Source: Williamsia sp. CHRR-6 (lineage in GTDB: Bacteria > Actinomycetota > Actinomycetes > Mycobacteriales > Mycobacteriaceae). From it: a DNA stretch of 64,000 nt. Where the stretch lies: the NCBI RefSeq assembly GCF_018474015.1, contig NZ_JAHCSG010000003.1, forward strand, positions 62,001 to 126,000, in the 5' to 3' direction. Shown here piece after piece: positions 18,149 through 26,220 of the stretch. How positions within the stretch are numbered: position 1 is the stretch's first letter; each line of letters opens with the position of its first letter. The position numbers and the translations under genes were made by a program. Under the pieces are notes generated by a model. That model did not search any database. It saw only the letters and a list, made by a program, of their open reading frames with translations, and was not told the DNA's origin.

Positions 18149-19030
18149 CTACTTCTTGGCCGCAACCTCGTACTGGTAGAAGCCGTGCCCGGCCTTCTTG
18201 CCCAGTCGACCGGCCTCCACCATGCGCAGCAGCAGCGGCGGCGGCGAATACAGCGGCTCTTTGAACTCCTCGTACATCTTGTCGGCGATCGCCTTGACCG
18301 TATCGAGTCCCACCAGATCGGTCAGCTTGAGCGGACCCATCGGGTGCGCGCAGCCCAGCACCATCGCCTTGTCGATGTCTTCGACGGTGGCAAAGCCGCT
18401 CTCGACCATCCGGATCGACGACAGCAGGTAGGGCACCAGCAGGGCGTTGACCACGAAGCCCGATCGGTCGGCCGAGCGCACGACTTCCTTGCCCAGCACG
18501 TCGGCGGCGAACTGCTCGGCGCGTGCGGTCACCTCCGGGGAGGTCATCAGCGTGGTGACCAGTTCGACCAGCGGCAACACCGGCACCGGGTTGAAGAAGT
18601 GCATGCCGATGACGCGTGCCGCGTTGGCGGTGGTCATCCCCAACTTCATGATCGGGATCGACGACGTGTTGGAGGCCAGCACCGCGTTGGGATCGGTGAC
18701 GATCTTGTCCAACTGCTGGAAGATGCCGGTCTTGACGGCCTCGTCCTCGACGACCGCCTCGCACACCAGCTGGCGGTCGGCGAAGTCGCCGAGATCGGAG
18801 GTGAAACGCAGCCGCCACGAGGCTTGCTCACGCTCACGCTCGGTCAGCTTGCCGCTGCTCACGCCTCGGTCGAGGGACCGCAGGATGCGGGCGCGGCCGG
18901 CCGCAGCCAGCTCGCGGGTGGACTCGTACACCAGAACGTCGACATGGGCACGGGCGCACACCTCGGCGATACCGGCACCCATCTGACCGGCTCCGATGAC
19001 GCCGACCCGCGAAATCTTCTCGCTTGCCAT
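18149..19030 (-). CDS. fadB2: 3-hydroxybutyryl-CoA dehydrogenase
   Basis: A 293-residue 3-hydroxyacyl-CoA dehydrogenase. The N-terminal NAD loop is GVIGAGQMGAGIAEV (residues 9-23). The catalytic region contains ASNTSSIPI and GMHFFNPVPVLPLVELV, with the His-Glu dyad of the family, and the C-terminal helical domain begins near FVVNALLVPYL. It interconverts 3-hydroxybutyryl-CoA and acetoacetyl-CoA in fatty acid or butyrate metabolism. GAGGAG precedes the ATG. It lies downstream of aceA on the same strand, as icl1-fadB2 do in M. tuberculosis (Rv0467-Rv0468). Confidence 0.93.
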   Translation of the reverse strand: MASEKISRVGVIGAGQMGAGIAEVCARAHVDVLVYESTRELAAAGRARILRSLDRGVSSGKLTEREREQASWRLRFTSDLGDFADRQLVCEAVVEDEAVKTGIFQQLDKIVTDPNAVLASNTSSIPIMKLGMTTANAARVIGMHFFNPVPVLPLVELVTTLMTSPEVTARAEQFAADVLGKEVVRSADRSGFVVNALLVPYLLSSIRMVESGFATVEDIDKAMVLGCAHPMGPLKLTDLVGLDTVKAIADKMYEEFKEPLYSPPPLLLRMVEAGRLGKKAGHGFYQYEVAAKK

Positions 19031-19200
19031 TAGAAGGCTCCTCGACTTGGGAAAATCGTGACTGCTGGAGGGAAAACTCTTGTCAAAGCTTGAGATTGGG
19101 CGGCACGTGAGGCTGCTCTACCCAGGTTGTCACAACACCATCTGCGACAACAGGCCCTTGTGCGGGCGGATGCGATCGATACCGAAGAGTCGACGACCGG

Positions 19201-19230
19201 GGTGGGTGCGAGCGCGCGGCCGCACCCACC
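19201..19230 (-). terminator. aceA terminator hairpin
   Basis: GGTGGGTGCG (19201-19210) and CGCACCCACC (19221-19230) form a perfect ten-base stem, starting about 46 bases after the aceA stop. The rest of the 246-base aceA-fadB2 gap (19031-19276) shows no gene. Confidence 0.6.
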
Positions 19231-19276
19231 TCCGGGTCATCGATCGATCAGGTCGGGCGTAGCGCCCCACCGTTTC

Positions 19277-20566
19277 CTAGTGGAACTGACCCTCTTCGGT
19301 GGAGCCCTTGAGCGCGGCGGTCGAGGTGTTGGGGTCGACCGTGGTGGCGATGCGGTCGAAGTAACCGGCACCCACCTCACGCTGGTGCTTGATGGCGGTG
19401 AAGCCACGCTCCTCGGCGGCCTTGAACTCGCGCTCCTGCAGGTTCACGAAGGCGGTCATGCCCTCGCGCGCGTAGCCGTGGGCCAGGTCGAACATTCCGT
19501 AGTTGAGCGAGTGGAAGCCGGCCAGGGTGATGAACTGGAACTTGAAGCCCATCGCGCCGAGCTCCTTCTGGAACTTGGCGATGGTCGCGTCGTCCAGGTG
19601 TGCCTTCCAGTTGAACGACGGGCTGCAGTTGTAGGCCAGCAGCTGGTCGGGGAACTCGCTGCGCACGGACTCGGCGAACTTCTTGGCCACCTCGAGGTCC
19701 GGCACGCCGGTCTCCATCCAGATGAGGTCGGCGTAGGGGGCGTAAGCCTTGGCCCGGGCGATGCAGGGATCGATGCCGTTCTTGGTGCCGAAGAAGCCCT
19801 CGGAGGTGCGGGTGCCGTCGAGGAACTCGCGGTCACGCTCGTCCACATCGGAGGTGATCAGGGTGGCGGCCTCGGCGTCGGTGCGGGCGATGATCACCGA
19901 GGGGACGTCGGCGACGTCGGCCGCCAGACGCGCGGAGGTCAGGGTGCGGATGTGCTGCTGGGTGGGGATGAGCACCTTGCCACCGAGGTGGCCGCACTTC
20001 TTCTCCGAGGCCAGCTGGTCCTCCCAGTGCACACCGGCGGCGCCGGCGACGATCATGGCCTTCTGCAGCTCGTAGGCGTTGAGCGCACCACCGAAGCCGG
20101 CCTCGGCGTCGGCCACGATCGGGGCCAGCCAGTTGGAAACGGCGGTGTCGCCCTCGATCTTGGCGATCTCGTCGGCGCGCAGCAGTGCGTTGTTGATGCG
20201 ACGGACCACCGACGGCACCGAGTTGGCCGGGTAGAGGCTCTGGTCGGGGTAGGTGTGGCCGGAGAGGTTGGCGTCACCGGCGACCTGCCAGCCCGACAGG
20301 TAGATGGCCTTGAGGCCGGCGCGCACCTGCTGCACGGCCATGTTGCCGGTGAGGGCGCCCAGGGAGTTGATGTAGTCCTCGTTGTTGACCAGGTCCCACA
20401 GGATCTCCGAGCCGCGACGGGCCAGGGTGGCCTCCTCGACGACGGTGCCCTGCAGGTCGACGACCTGCTGGGCGGTGTAGTTGCGGGTCACGCCCTTCCA
20501 GCGCGGGTTGGTGTCCCAATCCTGCTGGATCTCCTGGGCCGTCCTCGGCTGCCCGACGTTGCTCAT
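19277..20566 (-). CDS. aceA: Isocitrate lyase
   Basis: A 429-residue isocitrate lyase, the first glyoxylate-shunt enzyme, cleaving isocitrate to glyoxylate and succinate. The catalytic-loop signature KKCGH is present in [13 protein letters not shown] (near residue 190), preceded by ADAEAGFGG and VHWEDQ, with IARTDAEAA after it. Length matches mycobacterial Icl1. I start at ATG 20566 ([13 protein letters not shown]), with GGAG about seven bases upstream; the longer in-frame extension is not typical of the family. Tandem RamB-like sites lie 165-185 bases upstream, and the RamB gene itself is at 26221, so acetate or fatty-acid control is likely. Confidence 0.96.
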   Translation of the reverse strand: MSNVGQPRTAQEIQQDWDTNPRWKGVTRNYTAQQVVDLQGTVVEEATLARRGSEILWDLVNNEDYINSLGALTGNMAVQQVRAGLKAIYLSGWQVAGDANLSGHTYPDQSLYPANSVPSVVRRINNALLRADEIAKIEGDTAVSNWLAPIVADAEAGFGGALNAYELQKAMIVAGAAGVHWEDQLASEKKCGHLGGKVLIPTQQHIRTLTSARLAADVADVPSVIIARTDAEAATLITSDVDERDREFLDGTRTSEGFFGTKNGIDPCIARAKAYAPYADLIWMETGVPDLEVAKKFAESVRSEFPDQLLAYNCSPSFNWKAHLDDATIAKFQKELGAMGFKFQFITLAGFHSLNYGMFDLAHGYAREGMTAFVNLQEREFKAAEERGFTAIKHQREVGAGYFDRIATTVDPNTSTAALKGSTEEGQFH

Positions 20567-20729
20567 AGCGACTCCATCTTCTCGACTCATTCGGTACCGC
20601 CCGCGCACCCGGCGAGTTGACTTCGCAACTCGGTGACATCGACCGGTGATGATGGAGTCAGGTTGCCACAGGGGAAACAAGCTGGTCAACGCGCCGCAGG
20701 AGCCAATTTCCGCCAGTCCAATTCCCGTA

Positions 20730-20749
20730 TTTGCGAAGTTTGCAAATTT
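20730..20749. promoter_or_regulatory. Tandem RamB-like sites in the aceA/alpha-glucosidase divergent region
   Basis: Read on the - strand, AACTTCGCAAA (20730-20740) and AAATTTGCAAA (20739-20749) each differ by one base from AACTTTGCAAA, the core of the RamB box described in Corynebacterium glutamicum. They overlap by two bases and lie upstream of aceA. A RamB homologue is encoded at 26221-27648. The divergent gap (20567-20975) otherwise contains promoters only. Confidence 0.6.
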
Positions 20750-20773
20750 GCTGTCGGAGCCAGCCCCTCGAAC

Positions 20774-20787
20774 TTACCGCCCGGTAA
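20774..20787. promoter_or_regulatory. TTACCG-CC-CGGTAA palindrome
   Basis: A perfect six-plus-six palindrome around CC, 25 bases from the RamB-like sites and about 190 bases upstream of the alpha-glucosidase start. The shape suits a TetR-family dimer. The regulator is unknown. Confidence 0.45.
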
Positions 20788-20975
20788 CCCCCGGCATGGC
20801 CCCGATGCTGCCGATTCACCGGTCCACGACTCCCTCGACACCGCCGCCGACGCCGGTGTCGACACCGCCTGTGAAACCGGCTGTCCTCGCCGGGACAAAG
20901 CTGTCAGTGTGGGCAGCGTCACCGCTCGCATCATCCCGCGAGCCCCCTCACGCCCCACCCGAAAGGTGTGCCTTC

Positions 20976-22673
20976 ATGCCCGACCTCGCTTCCGCATCGA
21001 CATCGACCGCTGACGCCGCCTGGTGGCGCGACGCAGTGATCTATCAGGTCTATCCGCGGTCGTGGGCCGACGGCAACGGCGACGGACTCGGTGATCTGCC
21101 CGGCATCACCGACCGGCTACCACACCTGCGTGACCTGGGCGTGGACGCCGTCTGGCTCTCGCCCTTCTACACCTCACCGCAGCATGACGCGGGCTACGAC
21201 GTGGCCGACTACTGCGATGTCGATCCCCGCTTCGGGACGCTGGCCGACTTCGACACCCTGTTGAACCGTGCCCACGACATGGGCCTGCGGGTGATCGTCG
21301 ACATCGTTCCCAACCACTCGTCGTCGGATCACGAGTGGTTCCAGGCCGCCTTGGCCGCAGGCCCAGGGAGCCCAGAGCGGGCGCGCTACCTGTTCCGCGA
21401 CGGACGCGGCCCCGACGGCGAGTTGCCGCCCAACAACTGGAACAGCGTGTTCGGTGGGCCGGGATGGACCCGGGTCACCGAGGCCGACGGCACTGCGGGC
21501 CAGTGGTACCTGCACCTCTTCGACGTCTCCCAACCCGACTTCGACTGGACCAACCCCGAGGTGCGCGAACTGTTGCTCAGCGTGTTGGCGTTCTGGCTCG
21601 ATCGCGGTGTGGACGGGTTCCGCATCGACGTGGCCCACGGGTTGATCAAGGCCGACGGTCTTCCCGATGCGCCCGACGGCTGGAGCGAGAGCGTAGGTCC
21701 GACCAATGCGATGCCGTTCTGGGATCAGCCGGGCGTGCACGAGATCTATCGCAGCTGGCGCGAGCTGACCGACTCCTACCGCTCGCCGAGCGGAGACCGC
21801 ATCCTGTGCGGCGAGGCGTGGGTGCTTCCCGCCCCGGCACTGGCCCGCTACACCCGTCCCGACGAGTTGCACCAGTCCTTCAACTTCGAGTACCTGATGA
21901 CCCCATGGCGGGCAGAACGTCAGCGCGACAGCATTTCTCGCACCCTGGCCAGCGCGGCCGAGGTGGGTGCGCCGCAGACCTGGGTGTTGTCGAACCACGA
22001 TGTGGTGCGCCACGCCAGCCGGCTCGGTTTCGACCAGGTCGCCGACGGGCTGGTGCGGATGGGCGGCATCGGGATCGGTGACCCGCAGCCCGACGCGGCG
22101 GTGGGACTGGCTCGCGCCACCGCGGCCACGGCGGTGATGGTGGCGCTGCCCGGCTCGGCCTACCTGTGGCAGGGCGAAGAGCTGGGCCTGCCCGAGGTGA
22201 CCGATCTCGCCGACGAGGTTCGCCAGGATCCGACGTTCGCCCGCTCCGGGGGCACCGACCGCGGTCGCGACGGGTGTCGGGTACCGATGCCGTGGTCGCC
22301 GCAGGGCCCCACGTTCGGGTTCGGACCCGACCGCCCGGATGCCGAACCAGCGTGGCTACCGCAACCAGCGGTCTACGGGGAGCTGTCGGTGGCCGCCCAG
22401 ACCGGTGTCGAGGGTTCGACGTTGGAGCTCTACCGCACCCTGCTGCGGTTGCGTCGCACCCATCGACTCGGTCGAGGCACGCTCACCTGGCTCGACGAGA
22501 ACAGCCCGACGGTGCTCTGCTTCCAGGTCGATGCCGGTGCCGGTGCGGTGACGGTGCTGGCCAACCTCGGGGCCGAACCCGTGGCGCTGCCTGACGGTGT
22601 GACGGTACTGGTGGCGTCCGGTCCGCTCGACGGCGGCCGGGTCCCCACCGACACCACCGTATGGCTGGCCTGA
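20976..22673 (+). CDS. GH13 alpha-glucosidase (oligo-1,6-/maltose-type)
   Basis: A 565-residue glycoside hydrolase family 13 enzyme. Near the N-terminus is WWRDAVIYQVYPRSWADGNG. The conserved regions are DIVPNHSS (region I), DGFRIDVAHGL (region II, nucleophile Asp), ILCGEAWV (region III, acid/base Glu) and VLSNHDVVRH (region IV, Asp). The C-terminal beta domain ends near VLVASGPLDGG. It hydrolyses alpha-linked gluco-oligosaccharides in the cytoplasm. I start at ATG 20976 (MPDLASAST), preceded by GAAAGG; longer in-frame starts lack support. It is followed, after a repeat array, by a sugar importer, so imported oligosaccharides are its probable substrates. Confidence 0.92.
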   Translation: MPDLASASTSTADAAWWRDAVIYQVYPRSWADGNGDGLGDLPGITDRLPHLRDLGVDAVWLSPFYTSPQHDAGYDVADYCDVDPRFGTLADFDTLLNRAHDMGLRVIVDIVPNHSSSDHEWFQAALAAGPGSPERARYLFRDGRGPDGELPPNNWNSVFGGPGWTRVTEADGTAGQWYLHLFDVSQPDFDWTNPEVRELLLSVLAFWLDRGVDGFRIDVAHGLIKADGLPDAPDGWSESVGPTNAMPFWDQPGVHEIYRSWRELTDSYRSPSGDRILCGEAWVLPAPALARYTRPDELHQSFNFEYLMTPWRAERQRDSISRTLASAAEVGAPQTWVLSNHDVVRHASRLGFDQVADGLVRMGGIGIGDPQPDAAVGLARATAATAVMVALPGSAYLWQGEELGLPEVTDLADEVRQDPTFARSGGTDRGRDGCRVPMPWSPQGPTFGFGPDRPDAEPAWLPQPAVYGELSVAAQTGVEGSTLELYRTLLRLRRTHRLGRGTLTWLDENSPTVLCFQVDAGAGAVTVLANLGAEPVALPDGVTVLVASGPLDGGRVPTDTTVWLA

Positions 22674-22679
22674 CACCCG

Positions 22680-22760
22680 CCCACCGTGCCGAAATAGGGC
22701 GCCCACCGTGCCGAAACAGTGCGTCCACCGTGCCAAAGTAGGACGCCCACCGTGCCGAAA
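22680..22760 (+). repeat. Single-orientation 22-bp repeat array (GTGCCGAAA family)
   Basis: Four units of the family seen at 5357-5760, with cores starting at 22686, 22708, 22730 (variant GTGCCAAAG) and 22752. All are in the same orientation, on the sense strand just after the alpha-glucosidase stop. No inverted partner follows; the next gene is co-directional. Confidence 0.85.
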
Positions 22761-22811
22761 TGCACTCAAGTCCACCAGGCCCCGGACCACCGCCGCAGTC
22801 AACGCGAATTA

Positions 22812-22916
22812 CCGCCCAGCCGAACGGGATTGCCGCCCACTCGACGCCATCTTCCGCCCACTCGACGCCATCTTCCGCCCACTCGACGCCGTTTTCCGCC
22901 CAGCCGACGCGGTCAA
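22812..22916 (+). repeat. 21-bp tandem repeat array (CCGCCCA...TCGACG family)
   Basis: Five units with exact 21-base spacing, each beginning CCGCCCA at 22812, 22833, 22854, 22875 and 22896. The middle three read CCGCCCACTCGACGCC. This is the reverse complement of the array at 55402-55527. Together with the preceding array and a Crp-like site it fills the 347-base gap before the importer operon. Confidence 0.85.
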
Positions 22917-22967
22917 ATCCGACGTTCGCCTGCGCGATGAACGATCACGGATCTAGCCTCGAGCTTC

Positions 22968-22983
22968 AGTGACACCCGTCACA
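22968..22983. promoter_or_regulatory. Crp/GlxR-like site upstream of the sugar importer
   Basis: AGTGACACCCGTCACA matches the TGTGA-N6-TCACA consensus at all but the first base. It is centred about 45 bases before the GTG of the substrate-binding protein gene. cAMP-dependent control of sugar import is well known for this regulator family; here it is inferred. Confidence 0.55.
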
Positions 22984-23020
22984 GCCGGGCGGGTGAGTCG
23001 AGGTCGGCGGGAGCCAAGTC

Positions 23021-24298
23021 GTGTCACGAACAACAACCCGAATCGCGGTGCTGACCCTCGGCGTCGCGATGACCGCGTCGATGGTGGCGTGTTCATCCGG
23101 CGACGGGGGTACCCCCACCCTCAACTACTACGGCGACGCCTCCAGCCTCGGCATGGACAAGGTGCTGGCCAGCTGCAGCGCAGCGTCCAACGGGCGCTAC
23201 ACGATCCGTGGCAACCTGCTGCCCAGCGATGCCGACGGTCAACGCGAGCAGCTGGTGCGTCGGCTGGCCGCCAAGGACAGCGGCCTCGACATCATCGGCC
23301 CCGACGTCACCTGGACCGCGGAGTTCGCCGAGGCCAAGTGGATCGAACCGCTGACCGGTGAACGGGCCACCCGCGCCACCACCGGGGTGCTGCAGCCGCC
23401 CATCGACACCGCCACCTGGAAGGGCAAGCTCTACGCCATCCCCAAGAGCACCAACGTGCAGCTGCTCTGGTACCGAAAGTCGTTGGTGCCCAACCCACCC
23501 AAGACCTGGGACGAGATGTTCGACCAGGCCGACGCGCTGCGCAAGGCAGGCAAGCCGCACGAGATCGGGCTGACCGCCGCCCAGTACGAGGGTTATGTGG
23601 TGGCGTTCAACACGCTGCTGTCGTCCTACGGCGGCACGGTGGTCAACGCGGACTCGACCAGGACCACGCTGGGAAAGCCTGCAGTGCAGGCACTCTCGCT
23701 GCTCAAGCGGCTGGCCACCTCTGGCTCGGCCAACGCCTCGCTGTCCAACAGTCAGGAACCGGAGGTGTTCGCGCAGCTGCAGAAGGGCCAGGCGGCGTTC
23801 ATCCTCAACTGGCCCTACGTGCAGAGCGCGATGACCACCGCCGCCGAGACCGACCCGCAGAGCAAGAAGGTGCTCGATGACATGGCGGCCACCGGCTACC
23901 CGCAGGCCGTACCGGGCACCCCGGCCAAGGTCACCCTCGGTGGACGCAACCTCGCGGTCAGCGCGTTCAGCAAGCACAAGGACCTGGCCTTCGAGGCGGC
24001 GTTCTGCATGGCCTCCGCAGACTCCCAGCGCAACCAAGCCACCGCCGCAGGCGACGTACCGGTGCTCAAGTCGCTGTTCGACGACCCCGAGGTCCAAAAG
24101 GCGTTCCCGCAGTATCCGATCATCCTGCAGGAGCTGAACACCGCTGTGGCGCGGCCCATCTCACCGCTATACCAGAACATCTCGACGGTCATCTCCACCA
24201 CGCTGTCGCCGCCGAGGTCGATCAATCCAGAATCCACCGAACGGAAACTGGCGAAATCTATCCAACAGGCGTTGGAGGGCAAGGGGATCCTGCCGTGA
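23021..24298 (+). CDS. ABC sugar-binding lipoprotein, LpqY-like
   Basis: A 425-residue exported solute-binding protein of the CUT1 sugar family. The signal peptide ends in a lipobox (MVAC, Cys24), giving a lipoprotein. The mature part has the family pattern: REQLVRRLAAKDSGLDIIGPDVTWTAEFAEAKW, KGKLYAIPKSTNVQLLWYRK and ALEGKG at the end. This WTAEFA/LLWYRK arrangement is typical of LpqY-type trehalose or maltose binders of actinobacteria; the ligand is not proven. GTG start after GGGAG. The stop overlaps the next gene's GTG (GTGA). Confidence 0.9.
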   Translation: MSRTTTRIAVLTLGVAMTASMVACSSGDGGTPTLNYYGDASSLGMDKVLASCSAASNGRYTIRGNLLPSDADGQREQLVRRLAAKDSGLDIIGPDVTWTAEFAEAKWIEPLTGERATRATTGVLQPPIDTATWKGKLYAIPKSTNVQLLWYRKSLVPNPPKTWDEMFDQADALRKAGKPHEIGLTAAQYEGYVVAFNTLLSSYGGTVVNADSTRTTLGKPAVQALSLLKRLATSGSANASLSNSQEPEVFAQLQKGQAAFILNWPYVQSAMTTAAETDPQSKKVLDDMAATGYPQAVPGTPAKVTLGGRNLAVSAFSKHKDLAFEAAFCMASADSQRNQATAAGDVPVLKSLFDDPEVQKAFPQYPIILQELNTAVARPISPLYQNISTVISTTLSPPRSINPESTERKLAKSIQQALEGKGILP

Positions 24299-25230
24299 CC
24301 ACCATCGACACCGCTCCACCGAGCGCCGCGGGATCGGCGGCCCCGGCGGCCGGGCAACCGTCCAGTGACCGGGTGCGTTCGGAGCGCCGACTCGGCCTGA
24401 TGCTGTGCGCTCCGGCGGTGATCATCATGCTGGTGGTCACCGCCTATCCCATCGCGTATGCCTTCTACCTGTCGCTGTTCCGAGCTGATCTGCGGACCCC
24501 GGACAACAACACCTTCATCGGGCTCGACAACTACCAGACTGTGCTCTCGAGCCCCATCTGGTGGACCGCCTTCGGTTTCACCTTCCTGCTGATGGTGGTC
24601 ACCACCGCGTTGGAGCTGATGCTGGGCATGTTGCTGGCGCTGGTCATGCACCGCACCATCGTCGGGCGTGGCTTGGTGCGCACCAGCGCGCTGGTGCCCT
24701 ACGCGATCGTCACCGTGGTGGCCGCGTTCTCGTGGCGTTTCGCCTGGACCCAGGACATCGGCTACCTCGCCGGCGATTCGGCCCCGTTGACCGACCGCAC
24801 CGAGTCGTTCTGGATCATCGTGCTGGCCGAGGTGTGGAAGACGGTGCCGTTCATGGCCCTGTTGCTGATGGGTGGTCTGGCACTGATCCCCGACGACCTG
24901 CTCAAGGCTGCGTCGTTGGACGGGGCCGGTGCGTGGCAACGGTTCTGGCGCATCATCGTGCCGATGATGAAGCCGGCCATCCTGGTGGCCCTACTGTTCC
25001 GCAGCCTGGACGCGTTCCGCATCTTCGACAACATCTTCATCTTGACCTCAGGCTCCAACAAGACCGCCTCGGTGTCGATCCTGGCCTACAACAACCTGAT
25101 ACGCGGGCTCAACCTCGGGATCGGTTCCACCATGGCGGTTCTCATCTTCTTCACCATCGCCGTCATCGCGTTCATGTACATCAAGTTGTTCGGTGCCGCG
25201 GCACCGGGCAGCGGAGAGGGTAAGCGATGA
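24295..25230 (+). CDS. ABC sugar transporter permease, SugA-like
   Basis: A 311-residue integral membrane protein (MalF/SugA family) with six or so transmembrane helices, starting with [23 protein letters not shown]. The cytoplasmic coupling loop with the EAA-type motif is [29 protein letters not shown] near 195-225, which contacts the ATPase. It overlaps both neighbours by four bases. No ATPase gene follows, so a shared MsiK/SugC-type ATPase encoded elsewhere is required (inference). Confidence 0.9.
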   Translation: MTTIDTAPPSAAGSAAPAAGQPSSDRVRSERRLGLMLCAPAVIIMLVVTAYPIAYAFYLSLFRADLRTPDNNTFIGLDNYQTVLSSPIWWTAFGFTFLLMVVTTALELMLGMLLALVMHRTIVGRGLVRTSALVPYAIVTVVAAFSWRFAWTQDIGYLAGDSAPLTDRTESFWIIVLAEVWKTVPFMALLLMGGLALIPDDLLKAASLDGAGAWQRFWRIIVPMMKPAILVALLFRSLDAFRIFDNIFILTSGSNKTASVSILAYNNLIRGLNLGIGSTMAVLIFFTIAVIAFMYIKLFGAAAPGSGEGKR

Positions 25231-26126
25231 CCATCGCACCGGAACGTCCATCGGCCCCTGCCCCGTCTCCTGCTCCCGCGGCCAAGCGACCGCTGGTCTC
25301 GATAGACACCCAACGCAAGGTGGGGTGGGGCGGCGCGAGCATCGTGGTGTTGCTCTACGCGTTCATCCCGGTCATCTGGATCATCTCGCTGTCGGTGAAA
25401 TCGGCCGGCAACCTCAACGACGGCAACTTCTGGCCGCGCAGCTGGACCTGGGACAACTACTCGAAGATCTTCGCCAACAGCGACTTCCTACGCGCCCTGG
25501 GCAATTCGATCGGCATCTGCATCATCTCCACGGCCATCGCCCTGGTGTTCGGCATCATGGCCGCCTACGCCATCGCCCGACTCGACTTCCCCGGCAAGCA
25601 GGTCATCGTCGGCCTGTCGCTGCTGATCTCGATGTTCCCCCAGATCGCCCTGGTGACACCGCTGTTCAAGATCGAGACAGCACTGGGCCTGTTCGACACG
25701 TGGCCCGGGCTGATCCTGCCGTACGTCACCTTCGCGTTGCCGCTGACGATCTACACGCTCTCAGCGTTCTTCCGCGAGATCCCGTGGGATCTGGAGAAAG
25801 CGGCGATGATGGACGGCGCCACCCAGTTCGAGGCGTTCCGGCGCGTCATCGCCCCGCTGGCGGCACCGGGTGTGTTCACCACCGCCATCTTGGCGTTCAT
25901 CACCTGCTGGAACGACTTCCTGTTCGCGTTGTCGCTCACCTCCACCACCAACTCGCGCACGGTGCCCGCAGCCCTGTCGTACTTCCAGGGCGACACCACC
26001 TTCGAGAAGCCGACCGCCGCCATCGCCGCCGGTGCGGTGGTCATCACCATCCCGGTGGTCATCGTGGTGCTGCTGTTCCAGCGGCGCATCGTCGCCGGGC
26101 TCACCTCGGGCGCGGTCAAGGGCTGA
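25227..26126 (+). CDS. ABC sugar transporter permease, SugB-like
   Basis: A 299-residue MalG/SugB-family permease. After an Ala/Pro-rich N-terminus come transmembrane segments including [20 protein letters not shown], and the EAA loop [27 protein letters not shown] at about 180-207. The C-terminus ends [15 protein letters not shown], almost identical to the end of the second importer's permease (33787-34614), so the two systems are paralogous. ATGA overlap with the upstream permease gene. Confidence 0.9.
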   Translation: MTIAPERPSAPAPSPAPAAKRPLVSIDTQRKVGWGGASIVVLLYAFIPVIWIISLSVKSAGNLNDGNFWPRSWTWDNYSKIFANSDFLRALGNSIGICIISTAIALVFGIMAAYAIARLDFPGKQVIVGLSLLISMFPQIALVTPLFKIETALGLFDTWPGLILPYVTFALPLTIYTLSAFFREIPWDLEKAAMMDGATQFEAFRRVIAPLAAPGVFTTAILAFITCWNDFLFALSLTSTTNSRTVPAALSYFQGDTTFEKPTAAIAAGAVVITIPVVIVVLLFQRRIVAGLTSGAVKG

Positions 26127-26186
26127 GCGGTCCAGGGCTGAGGGACGCAGGGCTGAGGGGTTCAGGGCTGAGGGGTTCAGGGTCGG
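26121..26186 (+). repeat. 15-bp tandem repeats at the 3' end of the permease gene
   Basis: Units of about 15 bases beginning AGGGCTGAG follow each other four times and then decay (AGGGTCGGG). The first contains the permease stop TGA, so in that frame the array is a series of stops. It lies between the importer operon and ramB. Confidence 0.75.
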
Positions 26187-26220
26187 GCGCCTCGCCGTCG
26201 GGCGGCACTACCCTGAAGCG

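Noticed and set aside
19127-20620. A 497-codon frame antisense to aceA
   Set aside because: It is the mirror of isocitrate lyase, with Gly/Val/His-rich low complexity and no motif.
20646-20975. N-terminal extension of the alpha-glucosidase from 20646
   Set aside because: The extra 110 codons are Pro/Thr/Ser-rich, cover the RamB-like sites and lack a ribosome site. ATG 20976 has GAAAGG and a family-like start.
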